Source: an uncultured Eggerthellaceae bacterium
Lineage (GTDB): Bacteria; Actinomycetota; Coriobacteriia; Coriobacteriales; Eggerthellaceae
NCBI GenBank assembly: GCA_910588095.1
Contig: CAJUQH010000009.1
Span: 1-64,000 of the forward strand
DNA length: 64,000 nucleotides
Direction of reading: 5' to 3'
Part shown: positions 53,835 to 62,514 of the stretch, piece after piece
Numbering within the stretch: position 1 is the first letter of the stretch
Layout: each line of letters opens with the position of its first letter
The notes under the pieces: generated by a model
Databases searched by the model: none
What the model was told of the DNA's origin: nothing
Seen by the model: only the letters and a program-made list of their open reading frames with translations
Program-made: the position numbers and the translations under genes

Positions 53835-55010
53835 ATGAGCAACAAGGCCTTTTCCGCTACCGGCAACCAGATGATCGCCGAGGCCATGCGCCAGGTCGAC
53901 CCTGACGTCATGGCGGCGTACCCCATCACCCCGCAGACCACCATCGTCGAGAACTACGCCAAGTACGTGGCCAACGGCCAGGTGCACACCGAGTTCGTCA
54001 CGGTGGAGAGCGAGCATTCGGCCCTTTCCGCCTGCATCGGCGCCTCGGCCGCCGGCGCTCGCGTGGCCACGGCCACCGCATCGCAGGGCCTGGCCCTCAT
54101 GTGGGAGGAGCTCTACATCGCCGCCGGCATGCGCACCCCCATCGTCATGGCCAACGCCAACCGCGCGCTTTCGGCCCCCATCAACATCCACGGCGACCAC
54201 TCCGACGTCATGGGCGCCCGCGACACCGGCTGGATCATCCTGTTCGCCGAGACGGCGCAGGAAGCCTACGACAACACGGTCATCTCGTTCAAGATAGCCG
54301 AGGACTCCCAGGTGCTGCTGCCCGTGATGACCACGCTCGATGGCTTCATCACCAGCCACGCCATGGAGCGCTGCGAGATGGAGGAAGACGCCACGGTGCA
54401 GCAGTTCGTGGGCGACTACCATCCCAAGTACGCGCTGCTCGACACCGACGAGCCCGTGGCCCACGGCATGTTCGCCAACGGCGACTCCTACATGAAGACG
54501 CGCCTGGCCACCCGCAACGCCAACATGGGCTCGCTGCCCATCATCGAGAAGTACGGCAAGGCCTGGGCTGACGTGACCGGCCGCCCCTACGACCTGGTCG
54601 ACTGCTACGAGACCGACGATGCCGACTACATCGTGGTGGTGCTGGGCTCGGCCGCCGGCAACGTGCGCCACATCGCGCGCCAGCTGCGCGCCGAGGGCAA
54701 GAAGGTGGGCGTCGTACGCCCCCGCGTGTACCGCCCGTTCCCCGAGGAGCAGATCGTCGAGGCGTGCAAGGGCGCCAAGGCCGTGGCCGTGCTCGACCGC
54801 TCCGATTCGCTGGGCGCCACCCACGCGCCGCTGGGCGCCGACGTCATGAGCGCCTTCTACGCCGCGGGCCTGAGCATTCCCGCGAAGAACTACGTGTACG
54901 GCCTCGGCGGCGCCGATGTGACCAACGTGGTGGTGCAGGGTGTGTTCGACGACCTCGAGAAGGTGGCCGACGGCACGCTGGACTGCGACCTGCGCTACAT
55001 CGGCATCTAA
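53835..55010 (+). CDS. porA: 2-oxoacid (pyruvate):ferredoxin oxidoreductase, alpha subunit
   Basis: 391 residues. TGNQMIAEAMRQVDPDVMAAYPITPQT, VESEHSALSACIGASAAGAR, TASQGLALMWEELYIAAG and PINIHGDHSDVMGARDTGW match the pyrimidine-binding alpha subunit, and a C-terminal transketolase-like domain carries RPRVYRPFPEEQI. Pyruvate is the likeliest substrate from the overall pattern. Branched-chain 2-oxoacids cannot be excluded. Confidence 0.93.
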   Translation: MSNKAFSATGNQMIAEAMRQVDPDVMAAYPITPQTTIVENYAKYVANGQVHTEFVTVESEHSALSACIGASAAGARVATATASQGLALMWEELYIAAGMRTPIVMANANRALSAPINIHGDHSDVMGARDTGWIILFAETAQEAYDNTVISFKIAEDSQVLLPVMTTLDGFITSHAMERCEMEEDATVQQFVGDYHPKYALLDTDEPVAHGMFANGDSYMKTRLATRNANMGSLPIIEKYGKAWADVTGRPYDLVDCYETDDADYIVVVLGSAAGNVRHIARQLRAEGKKVGVVRPRVYRPFPEEQIVEACKGAKAVAVLDRSDSLGATHAPLGADVMSAFYAAGLSIPAKNYVYGLGGADVTNVVVQGVFDDLEKVADGTLDCDLRYIGI

Positions 55011-55032
55011 GGCATGAGGAAGGAAACGAGCA

Positions 55033-55980
55033 ATGGCTAACATCAAAGAACTGTCTCGCCGCCCCGAATGCCTGGCCCCGGGCCATCGCCTCTGCGGCGG
55101 CTGCGGCGCATCCATGGCGGTGCGCCAGGTGCTGATGGGCGTGCCCGAGGACGCAGTGCCCGTGGTGGGCTGCGCCACCGGCTGCCTTGAGGTGTCGACG
55201 ACCATCTACCCCTACGACGCATGGAACGTGCCGTTCATCCACAACGCGTTCGAGAACTCGGCCGCGACGGTGTCGGGCGTCGAGGCGGCCTTCAAGGGCC
55301 TGCAGCGCGCCGGCAAGATACCGGCCGACAAGAAGGTGAAGTTCGTGGCCTTCGGCGGCGACGGCGGCACCTACGACATCGGCCTGCAGTCGCTGTCGGG
55401 CGCCATGGAGCGCGGCCACGACATGGTGTACGTGTGCTACGACAACGGCGCCTACATGAACACCGGCATCCAGCGCTCGTCGGCCACGCCGAAGGGCTCG
55501 TGGGCCACGACGGCCGAGGTCGGCAAGGACCAGCAGGGCAAGACCCAGCGCCGCAAGGATCTGGCCTCCATCATCGCCGCTCACGGCGTGCCCTACGTGG
55601 GGCAGTCCACCGTAGGCCACTGGAAGGACCTGGTGTCCAAGGCCGAGAAGGCATTCGCTGCGGACGGCCCGGCATTCCTGAACGTGCTCGCGCCGTGCCC
55701 GCGCGGCTGGCGCATCGGCTCCGACGAGACCATGCTCATTTCGCGCCTGGCGGTGGACACCAAGTTCTGGCCGCTGTTCGAGGTCGAGAACGGCAAGTGG
55801 ACGCTCACGCCGGTCAAGGAGAAGAACCTCAAGCCGCTCGAGGACTTCCTGAAGCCCCAGGGCCGCTTCAAGCACCTGTTGAAGCCGGAGAACGCCGAGC
55901 TGCTGCAGGAGCTGAAGGACGACGTCGAGGACTACTGGAAGTACCTCGAGGGCCGCGTGGAGGGCTCGAAGGACCTGTAG
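55033..55980 (+). CDS. porB: 2-oxoacid (pyruvate):ferredoxin oxidoreductase, beta subunit (TPP-binding)
   Basis: 315 residues. Cys ligands for the proximal cluster are seen in GHRLCGGCGASMAVRQ and VGCATGCLE. The TPP/Mg motif is FGGDGGTYDIGLQSLSGAMERG...YDNGAYMNTGIQRS (read in two parts). PCPRGW lies near residue 232. It completes the enzyme that oxidises pyruvate to acetyl-CoA with ferredoxin reduction. A hairpin at 56129-56154 probably ends the transcript. Confidence 0.95.
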   Translation: MANIKELSRRPECLAPGHRLCGGCGASMAVRQVLMGVPEDAVPVVGCATGCLEVSTTIYPYDAWNVPFIHNAFENSAATVSGVEAAFKGLQRAGKIPADKKVKFVAFGGDGGTYDIGLQSLSGAMERGHDMVYVCYDNGAYMNTGIQRSSATPKGSWATTAEVGKDQQGKTQRRKDLASIIAAHGVPYVGQSTVGHWKDLVSKAEKAFAADGPAFLNVLAPCPRGWRIGSDETMLISRLAVDTKFWPLFEVENGKWTLTPVKEKNLKPLEDFLKPQGRFKHLLKPENAELLQELKDDVEDYWKYLEGRVEGSKDL

Positions 55981-56128
55981 GGCCAAAAGCCCGCAGGCCT
56001 CAGGCGAGGCATGCCCAGCACGCCACCTTCGCGTTCCAAGCGCACTTATCTCGTGGCACGAAGGCCACTCGAGTGCGCTTCCACGCGAATCTGACGCACT
56101 GGCTGCACCTTCATATAGGCGAGCAAGC

Positions 56129-56165
56129 AAAGGGAGGGCCTTGCCCCTCCCTTTCGTCGTTTTTG
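56129..56165 (+). terminator. Terminator after porB
   Basis: AAAGGGAGGG pairs with CCCTCCCTTT, followed within a few bases by a T run. The 55981-56128 stretch before it holds nothing recognisable. Confidence 0.75.
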
Positions 56166-56179
56166 GGCAAGATTCACCG

Positions 56180-56208
56180 TTGACGCAGGCAAGTGCTGAC
56201 CATATACT
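56180..56208 (+). promoter_or_regulatory. Strong promoter of rplM-rpsI
   Basis: TTGACG (56180-56185), 17 bp, TATACT (56203-56208), a near-consensus sigma-70 promoter. Confidence 0.85.
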
Positions 56209-56220
56209 TGAAAAGTTCGC

Positions 56221-56423
56221 TTTCAAAAGCCCCGTAAACGCAGAGCGGGTCGAAGGCGCGCGCACGATGGGGAGTCCAGAACCCGGTCGAGCGCGTCGAG
56301 CGCGGCGTAGGAAACCGCGCGGGCTTTCGCCATCTGCACTTTTGAAAACAAACCGGTGCGCATCGGGCGCCCCGCAAGGGCACGCTTCAACCCGGGTGCC
56401 GCACACCATAGGAGGAAGTAAGA
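56221..56423 (+). promoter_or_regulatory. Structured leader of rplM
   Basis: TTTCAAAAG (56221-56229) can pair with CTTTTGAAA (56339-56347) to close a 109-nt, GC-rich, foldable domain. A second pair GGTGCG/CGCACACC lies just before the AGGAGG ribosome site. It is a candidate ribosomal-protein autoregulatory leader. No known class is recognised. Confidence 0.45.
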
Positions 56424-56858
56424 GTGAAGACGTATTACGCAAAGCCGCAGGAGGTGGAGCGCGAGTGGGTCCTGATCGACGCTGAGGATCAGGTGCTCGG
56501 CCGCGTGGCCACCAAGGCAGCCACCATCTTGAAGGGCAAGCACAAGCCGCAGTACACCCCGCACGTCGACACGGGCGACTTCGTTGTCGTCGTGAATGCC
56601 GACAAGATCCGCGTGACCGGCGCCAAGACCACCGACAAGGTGTATTCCCGCCACAGCGGTTTCCCGGGCGGCCTCAAGCAGGAGACCTTCGAGGAGGCCA
56701 TGGCCAAGCACCCCGAGCGCGTCATCGAGCACGCGGTGAAGGGCATGCTGCCCAAGAACACGCTCGGCCGCGCCATGGGCAAGAAGCTGAAGGTGTATGC
56801 CGGCCCCGACCATCCGCATACCGCACAGAATCCGCGCAAGATCGAGATGGAGGGTTAA
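56424..56858 (+). CDS. rplM: 50S ribosomal protein L13
   Basis: 144 residues from GTG 56424 after AGGAGGAAG. KTYYAKPQEVEREWVLIDAEDQVLGRVATKAA, the YSRHSGFPGGLK motif and ML-P-K-NTLGRAMGKKLKVYAGPDHPH are standard. It is encoded with rpsI, as in nearly all bacteria. Confidence 0.98.
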   Translation: MKTYYAKPQEVEREWVLIDAEDQVLGRVATKAATILKGKHKPQYTPHVDTGDFVVVVNADKIRVTGAKTTDKVYSRHSGFPGGLKQETFEEAMAKHPERVIEHAVKGMLPKNTLGRAMGKKLKVYAGPDHPHTAQNPRKIEMEG

Positions 56859-56860
56859 TC

Positions 56861-57253
56861 ATGGCAGGTGAAGCTCTGTATTACGGCACCGGCCGCCGCA
56901 AGAACGCCGTGGCGCGCGTGCGCCTGGTGCCCGGCACCGGCAAGGTGACCGTCAACGGCCGCGAGGGCGTCGACTACTTCGGCCGCGAGTCGCTGGTCGA
57001 CTACGCCAAGGCCCCGTTCAAGGTGACCGACACCATGGGCCATTTCGACGTGCTGGCCAACATCAAGGGCGGCGGCATCTCGGGTCAGGCCGGCGCGCTG
57101 CGCCATGGCATCTCCCGTGCGCTGCTCGAGGCTGGCGATTACCGCGCCGAGCTGAAGAAGGCCGGTTTCCTGACGCGCGACTCCCGTATGGTCGAGCGCA
57201 AGAAGTACGGCCTGAAGAAGGCCCGCAAGCGCCCGCAGTTCTCCAAGCGCTAA
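56861..57253 (+). CDS. rpsI: 30S ribosomal protein S9
   Basis: 130 residues. YYGTGRRKNAVARVRLVPGTG at the N-terminus, GGGISGQAGALRHGISRAL in the middle and the basic tail KKARKRPQFSKR that reaches the P site. It starts 2 bases after rplM stops. Confidence 0.98.
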   Translation: MAGEALYYGTGRRKNAVARVRLVPGTGKVTVNGREGVDYFGRESLVDYAKAPFKVTDTMGHFDVLANIKGGGISGQAGALRHGISRALLEAGDYRAELKKAGFLTRDSRMVERKKYGLKKARKRPQFSKR

Positions 57254-57289
57254 GGCCCAGCCCTCACAGCGTTGCAGGTTCTGCGACCG

Positions 57290-57321
57290 AGCCCCCTGGC
57301 TTCACTGCCGGGGGGCTTTTT
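57290..57321 (+). terminator. Terminator after rpsI
   Basis: GCCCCCTGG/CCGGGGGGC stem around CTTCACTG followed by TTTTT. Confidence 0.9.
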
Positions 57322-57380
57322 CGTTGCGCGGGATTCGCGGCTCTGCCTTCGGCGGCCACCTGCGGCTTCGCAGGATGTGC

Positions 57381-57400
57381 GCGCTCTATAGATAGAGCGC
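57381..57400. promoter_or_regulatory. 20-bp palindrome upstream of pyrH
   Basis: GCGCTCTAT-AG-ATAGAGCGC, a 9-bp perfect dyad with a 2-bp centre about 94 bp before the pyrH start. The short centre suits a dimeric repressor site better than an RNA hairpin. It also contains TATAGA, a possible -10 box. Confidence 0.5.
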
Positions 57401-57493
57401 CTAATCGGGGAAAGCCCGCGCGCAACGGGCGGCCTTTCGGTTAATATGGGAAGGATGGAACGCAAGGCGCGAAGCTTGGAGGAGATTCCCCTT

Positions 57494-58210
57494 ATGGCTG
57501 ATGGATACAAGTATGACCGCGTGCTGCTGAAGCTGTCGGGCGAGGCCCTGGCTGGCGACCAGGGCTACGGCATCGACCCGAAGGTGGTCGACCGCCTTTC
57601 CGAGGAGATAGCCGAGATCGTGCGCGACGGCGTGCAGCTGGCCGTGGTGGTGGGCGGCGGCAACATCTTCCGCGGGCTCGCCGGCTCGGCCGAGGGCATG
57701 GACCGCGCCCAGGCCGACTACATCGGCATGCTGGCCACGGTGATGAACGCCCTGGCCCTGCAGGATTCCTTCGAGCGCCACGGGGTGTTCAGCCGCGTGC
57801 AGAGCGCCATCAACATGCAAGAGGTGTCCGAGCCCTACATCCGCCGCCGCGCCCTGCGCCACCTGGAGAAGGGCCGCGTGGTCATCCTGGCTGCGGGCAC
57901 GGGCAACCCCTACTTCACCACCGACACCACCGCTGCGCTGCGCGCCTGCGAGCTGGACGTGGACTGCCTCATGAAGGCCACCAAGGTCGACGGCGTCTAT
58001 GACAGCGACCCGGCCAAGAACCCCGAGGCGAAGCGCTTCGATCGCATCACCTACATGGACGTGCTCAACCGCGGGCTGAACGTCATGGATGCCACGGCCA
58101 CCTCGCTGTGCATGGACAACGACGTGCCCATGATAGTGTTCGACCTGACCAAGCAGGGCAACATCCAGGCGGCGCTGAAAGGCGCCGACGTCGGCACGGT
58201 GGTGGAGTAG
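57494..58210 (+). CDS. pyrH: UMP kinase
   Basis: 238 residues from ATG 57494, about ten bases after GGAGGAG; an in-frame ATG at 57446 lacks a good ribosome site. VLLKLSGEALAG, VVVGGGNIFRG, GTGNPYFTTDTTAALRA and the VDGVYDSDPAKNPEAKRF block are typical. It phosphorylates UMP to UDP. The pyrH-frr-uppS-cdsA-dxr order is classical. Confidence 0.97.
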   Translation: MADGYKYDRVLLKLSGEALAGDQGYGIDPKVVDRLSEEIAEIVRDGVQLAVVVGGGNIFRGLAGSAEGMDRAQADYIGMLATVMNALALQDSFERHGVFSRVQSAINMQEVSEPYIRRRALRHLEKGRVVILAAGTGNPYFTTDTTAALRACELDVDCLMKATKVDGVYDSDPAKNPEAKRFDRITYMDVLNRGLNVMDATATSLCMDNDVPMIVFDLTKQGNIQAALKGADVGTVVE

Positions 58211-58267
58211 CCGCGCCGCAACGACCGCACGATTAGAGGAACCTGAAAGAGGAGGAGGGCGCAAGCC

Positions 58268-58831
58268 ATGGCAGAGGTAGACGAGATCCTGACGAAGGCG
58301 GAAGGCCGCATGGGCAAGGCGCTCGAGGCGCTGCATGACAACTTCACCGGCGTGCGCACCGGCCGCGCGACGCCCATGGTGCTCGACCGCATCAAGGTTG
58401 ACTACTACGGCACCCCCACCCCCATCAACCAGATGGCGGGCGTGAAGACCCCCGATGCCCACATGCTGGTCATCGAGCCGTGGGACAAGTCGGTGCTGGG
58501 CGCCATCGAGAAGGCCATCCTCGAGAGCGACCTGGGCGTGACCCCCAACAACGACGGCGCCGTGCTGCGCCTGCCGTTCCCCCAGCTTACCGAGGAGCGC
58601 CGTCGCGAGCTGGTGAAGCAGTGCAAGGCTTACGCCGAGGAGGCCCGCGTGGCCGTGCGCAACGCGCGCCGCGACGCCAACGACGCCATCGGCAAGGCGC
58701 AGAAGAACGACGGCCTGCCTGAGGACGAGGCCAAGCGCGCCGAGGAAGCCGTGCAGAAGCTTACCGACAAGTTCGTGAAGGACGTCGAGGAAGCCACCAA
58801 GAAGAAGGAAGCGGAAGTGATGGAGATCTAG
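58268..58831 (+). CDS. frr: Ribosome recycling factor
   Basis: 187 residues, normal length. GRATPMVLDRIKVDYYGTPTPINQMAGV, IEPWDKSVLGAIEKAILESDLGVTPNNDG and LPFPQLTEERRRELVKQ are the family hallmarks. It splits the post-termination complex with EF-G. Confidence 0.98.
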   Translation: MAEVDEILTKAEGRMGKALEALHDNFTGVRTGRATPMVLDRIKVDYYGTPTPINQMAGVKTPDAHMLVIEPWDKSVLGAIEKAILESDLGVTPNNDGAVLRLPFPQLTEERRRELVKQCKAYAEEARVAVRNARRDANDAIGKAQKNDGLPEDEAKRAEEAVQKLTDKFVKDVEEATKKKEAEVMEI

Positions 58832-58886
58832 GCTTTCCCGCGAAGCGGGGAAGCCTCGCTTCGACGAGCTTCGCCTATGGTGGTAA

Positions 58887-59669
58887 ATGAACAAGCCCCT
58901 CGACTACATATTCCCCGATGTGCCGGCCGACATCGATTTGTCGGCCTTGCGCGCCGATGCCATCCCGCAGCACATCGCCATCATCATGGATGGCAACGGC
59001 CGCTGGGCCAAGAAGCGGGCGCTCAACCGCCTGCGCGGCCACAAGGCGGGCATCGAGGCGGTGCGGGAGGCTATCCGCTGCGCGTCTGACCTGGGCGTGC
59101 GCTACCTGACCATCTACTCGTTCTCCACCGAGAACTGGAAGCGCCCCGAAGACGAGGTCGTGGGGCTCATGGACCTGTTCGCCAAGACCATGCTGGCCGA
59201 AGTGGACGAGCTGCACGACGAGCACGTGCGCGTGATGACCATCGGCGACCTTTCGCCCTTGCCGCCCGAGACGCGCGCGGCGTTCGACGAGGCGTGGGAG
59301 AAGACGCGCCGCAACGACGGCATGACGCTGGTGGTGGCGCTCAACTACGGCGGCCGGCAAGAGCTCTTGCACGCTGCCCAGGAATGCGTGCGGCGCTGCA
59401 TGCTGCGCGCCGAGGCCGGCGGCGGGGCGCCCGAGGTGACCGAGGACCTGCTGGAGCAAGGCCTGTTCACCTACGGCATACCCGACCCGGAGGTCATCGT
59501 GCGCACGAGCGGCGAGATGCGCCTCTCGAACTTCCTTCTGTGGCAGGCGGCCTATGCCGAGTTCGTCTCGTCGCCGGTGCTGTGGCCCGACTTCGACCGC
59601 TACGAGCTGCTGCGCTGCCTGCTGGAGTACCAGCGGCGCGACCGCCGGTTCGGCGGGGTAGGCGCATGA
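58887..59669 (+). CDS. uppS: Undecaprenyl diphosphate synthase
   Basis: 260 residues. HIAIIMDGNGRWAKKRALNRLRGHKAG, YSFSTENWKRPEDEV, and PEVIVRTSGEMRLSNFLLWQAAYAEF match cis-prenyltransferases. It makes the C55 carrier used by MraY and MurG encoded earlier in the window. Its stop overlaps the cdsA start (ATGA). Confidence 0.97.
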   Translation: MNKPLDYIFPDVPADIDLSALRADAIPQHIAIIMDGNGRWAKKRALNRLRGHKAGIEAVREAIRCASDLGVRYLTIYSFSTENWKRPEDEVVGLMDLFAKTMLAEVDELHDEHVRVMTIGDLSPLPPETRAAFDEAWEKTRRNDGMTLVVALNYGGRQELLHAAQECVRRCMLRAEAGGGAPEVTEDLLEQGLFTYGIPDPEVIVRTSGEMRLSNFLLWQAAYAEFVSSPVLWPDFDRYELLRCLLEYQRRDRRFGGVGA

Positions 59670-60784
59670 CGGCCGGCGGCCAGCTGACCGAGAAGCAGCG
59701 CGCCGCCCGGGCGCGCCTGCGCGAGCGCACCGACGAGCTGTGCCGCCAGGCCGATGGGCACCCGTGCCGCCCCACCACGCGCGACCTGGTGCTCGAGGAG
59801 GAGCTGGACGTGGTGCTCGACGCCGTGCCAGCCGGCCCCCCATGGCACTACGACATGACGCCGAGCGAGCAGGCGAAGCGCCAGCAGAAGCGCGACCGCC
59901 GCGCCCAGACCAAGGAGAAGGTCAAGGAGAAGGCGCTCGACAAGGCCCCTGAGAAGCTGAAGAACCCCACGAGCCTTCAGGTGCGCTTCCGCACGGGCGT
60001 GGTGTACACCGCGGTCACCGTGCTGTCGGTGCTGGCCGGAGGCCTGCCCATGCTGGTCATGCTCATGGTGGTGGCCGGCATCTGCGCGGGCGAGTTCTAC
60101 TACATGCTGCGCCAAGACGCCAAGCTGCCCAACGAGATGCTGGGCATCATCGCGGCGGTGCTCTACCTGCCCGCCGTGTACTTCTTCGGGGCCATGGGGG
60201 CGCTGGCAGTGAGCCTGGCGTTGCTGCTGGCGCTGCTGGTGTGGTACGTGTTCTGGCTGCGCAGCCGCATCCCCGATGTGTGCGAGAGCTTCTTCGGCGC
60301 ATCGTACACGGGCCTGCTGCTGTGCGGGCTGGTGGTCATCCAGCAGGCGCTTCCGTACCCGTGGGGCAGCATCGTGGTGCTGCTGCTGTTCCTGAGCGTG
60401 TGGGCCAACGACTCGTTCGCCTACCTGGTGGGCAGCAAGTTCGGCAAGCACAAGCTGGCGCCGCGCACGAGCCCCAAGAAGAGCTGGGAGGGCTTCCTGG
60501 CGGGCATCGTGGGTTCGGCGGCGTTCTGGGTGGCCATCGCGTTCGTGCCGGGGGTGCAGCTGCCGGTGTGGCTGGCGGTGCTGTTCGGCGTGGTGTGCGC
60601 CCTGGCTGAGGTGCTGGGCGACCTGGTGGAGAGCCGCATCAAGCGCAATTCCGGCTTCAAGGACTCGGGCACCATCATGCCGGGCCACGGGGGGCTGCTC
60701 GACCGTTGCGATTCGCTGTTCCTGGCGTCGGCGGTGGCGGCCATCCTGCTGGTGGGCTTCGGCTGCATACCCTCGGTGCTGTAG
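59666..60784 (+). CDS. cdsA: Phosphatidate cytidylyltransferase with long N-terminal extension
   Basis: 372 residues from ATG 59666. The C-terminal ~265 residues contain about eight membrane helices and the CDP-alcohol signature SRIKRNSGFKDSGTIMPGHGG. The first ~105 residues are soluble and highly charged (a Lys/Glu-rich helix around 70-100), unusual for CdsA but seen in some actinobacteria. It makes CDP-diacylglycerol. Confidence 0.94.
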   Translation: MTAGGQLTEKQRAARARLRERTDELCRQADGHPCRPTTRDLVLEEELDVVLDAVPAGPPWHYDMTPSEQAKRQQKRDRRAQTKEKVKEKALDKAPEKLKNPTSLQVRFRTGVVYTAVTVLSVLAGGLPMLVMLMVVAGICAGEFYYMLRQDAKLPNEMLGIIAAVLYLPAVYFFGAMGALAVSLALLLALLVWYVFWLRSRIPDVCESFFGASYTGLLLCGLVVIQQALPYPWGSIVVLLLFLSVWANDSFAYLVGSKFGKHKLAPRTSPKKSWEGFLAGIVGSAAFWVAIAFVPGVQLPVWLAVLFGVVCALAEVLGDLVESRIKRNSGFKDSGTIMPGHGGLLDRCDSLFLASAVAAILLVGFGCIPSVL

Positions 60785-60840
60785 CAGTGCAGCCGCGCCC
60801 GCTTCGCCGGGGGCGCGGGCATGCGGAAAGGTTGGCAGAT

Positions 60841-62091
60841 ATGGGCACGCGCAAGCGCATCGTGGTGTTGGGCTCCACCGGCTCCATCGGAAGGCAGACC
60901 CTCGACGTGGTGTGCCAGCACTCGGACAAGCTGGAAGTGGTGGCCTTGGCGGCCCATGGCAGCGTGGACGCGCTGCTGGCCCAGGCGCGGGCGTTCGGCG
61001 TGCGGCACGTGGCGCTGGGCGACCCGGCTGCGGCGGCGAGCCCTTCCTTCGAGGCGCTCGAGCGCACGGTGTTCGACGGGCCGCCGACGGGCGATGTGGT
61101 GATGCCCGAGGCGCCGGGTGGCGGGGGCACGGAGCCTTCGGTTGGCCTGGGGCCTGAGGCGGTGGCGGCCCTGGCTGCGCTGCCCGAGGCCGATATCGTG
61201 GTGAACGCCCTGGTGGGTGCCGCGGGCATGCGGGCCAGCTACGACACGCTGCGGGCCGGCAAGGTGCTGGCGCTGGCCAACAAGGAGTCGCTGGTGGTGG
61301 CGGGCGACCTGATCATGCCGCTGGCGCGGCAGCTGGACGCGGCGGCGGGACGCCAGCACGCGCTCATGCCCATCGATTCCGAGCACGGCGCCATCTACCA
61401 GTGCCTGCTGGGGGAAGATGCGCGCGAGGTCGCGCGGCTGTGGGTGACCGCTTCCGGCGGCCCCTTTCGCGGGCGCACTGCCGACGAGCTGCGCGGCATA
61501 GCGCCCGAGCAGGCCCTGGCGCACCCTACCTGGAACATGGGCGCCAAGATAACCATCGACTCATCCACGCTCATGAACAAGGGACTCGAGGTCATCGAGG
61601 CGCATCACCTGTTCACGATGGATTATGGCCGCATCGAGGTGGTGGTGCAGCCCCAGAGCGCCATCCATTCCATGGTGGAGTTCGCCGACGGCAGCGTGAA
61701 GGCGCACCTGGGCACCACCGACATGCGCATTCCCATCCAGTTCGCGCTGAGCTACCCCGAGCGCTGGGACGCGCCGGTGGAGCCGCTCGACTTCCGCACG
61801 CTGGGCACGTTGGAGTTCGCGGCGCCCGACATCGACACGTTCCGCTGCCTGGCGCTGGCGCGTTACGCGGGGGAATGCGGCGGCACGCTGCCGTGCGCCA
61901 TGAATGCGGCCAACGAGGTGGCCGTAGCGGCGTTCTTGGCTGGGCGCGGGAGCTACCTGGGCATCGCGGGCACGGTCGAGGCGGTCATGGAGGCGCACGA
62001 GCGCGAAGGCGTCCAGGAGGTAACGAGCCTTGAACAACTGGAGGCTGTGGACGCGTGGGCGCGCCGGTTCGCGGAGAATCATCTGATGTGA
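60841..62091 (+). CDS. dxr: 1-deoxy-D-xylulose 5-phosphate reductoisomerase
   Basis: 416 residues. VLGSTGSIGRQTLDVV for NADPH, LANKESLVVAGDL, PIDSEHGAIYQCL, VTASGGPFRG and IDSSTLMNKGLEVIEAHHLF for metal and substrate. An insert around residues 70-110 (PGGGGTEPS) is longer than usual. It is the committed step of the MEP isoprenoid route that feeds UppS. The 150-base gap after it holds no gene. Confidence 0.96.
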   Translation: MGTRKRIVVLGSTGSIGRQTLDVVCQHSDKLEVVALAAHGSVDALLAQARAFGVRHVALGDPAAAASPSFEALERTVFDGPPTGDVVMPEAPGGGGTEPSVGLGPEAVAALAALPEADIVVNALVGAAGMRASYDTLRAGKVLALANKESLVVAGDLIMPLARQLDAAAGRQHALMPIDSEHGAIYQCLLGEDAREVARLWVTASGGPFRGRTADELRGIAPEQALAHPTWNMGAKITIDSSTLMNKGLEVIEAHHLFTMDYGRIEVVVQPQSAIHSMVEFADGSVKAHLGTTDMRIPIQFALSYPERWDAPVEPLDFRTLGTLEFAAPDIDTFRCLALARYAGECGGTLPCAMNAANEVAVAAFLAGRGSYLGIAGTVEAVMEAHEREGVQEVTSLEQLEAVDAWARRFAENHLM

Positions 62092-62241
62092 CGTGCGAGG
62101 CGCTGGCGCGGGGCGTCGGCCTGGGCGGCCGGGCGCTATGCGGGCGGCTTCGTGCGGGCGCGTGATGTGTCGTGCGGCTTGTGCGCGTAATGGCGTGCGC
62201 GGCTGCGCGGCGCGTTGTGGAGACGAGAGGAAGGCCTTGAG

Positions 62242-62499
62242 ATGGCATACTTGAGCAACCTGACCCTGTATTACAAGCCCACCTGCCCCTTCTGCATCAA
62301 GGTGCTGGATTACATGGAGCAGCAGGACATCGCCTGCGAGATGCGCGATACGCTGCAGCCGGGCGTGCGCGGCGAACTGGTGGCGATCGGGGGCAAGGGC
62401 CAGGTGCCGTGCCTGATCATCGACGGGGCGCCGCTGTACGAGTCGGACGACATCATCGCGTACCTGCATGGCCTGGTGGCTGCTGACGAGCTGGGCTAG
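62242..62499 (+). CDS. Glutaredoxin-like protein
   Basis: 85 residues from ATG 62242 after GAGAGGAAGG. A thioredoxin fold begins LTLYYKPTCPFCIKVLDYM with a CPFC active site and has the cis-Pro motif QVPCLIIDG and the ESDDIIAYL helix found in glutaredoxin and GST N-domains. It is probably a thiol-disulfide oxidoreductase; the partner is unknown. mscL follows by 15 bases. Confidence 0.85.
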   Translation: MAYLSNLTLYYKPTCPFCIKVLDYMEQQDIACEMRDTLQPGVRGELVAIGGKGQVPCLIIDGAPLYESDDIIAYLHGLVAADELG

Positions 62500-62514
62500 G
62501 GAAGGGGCGCGGCC

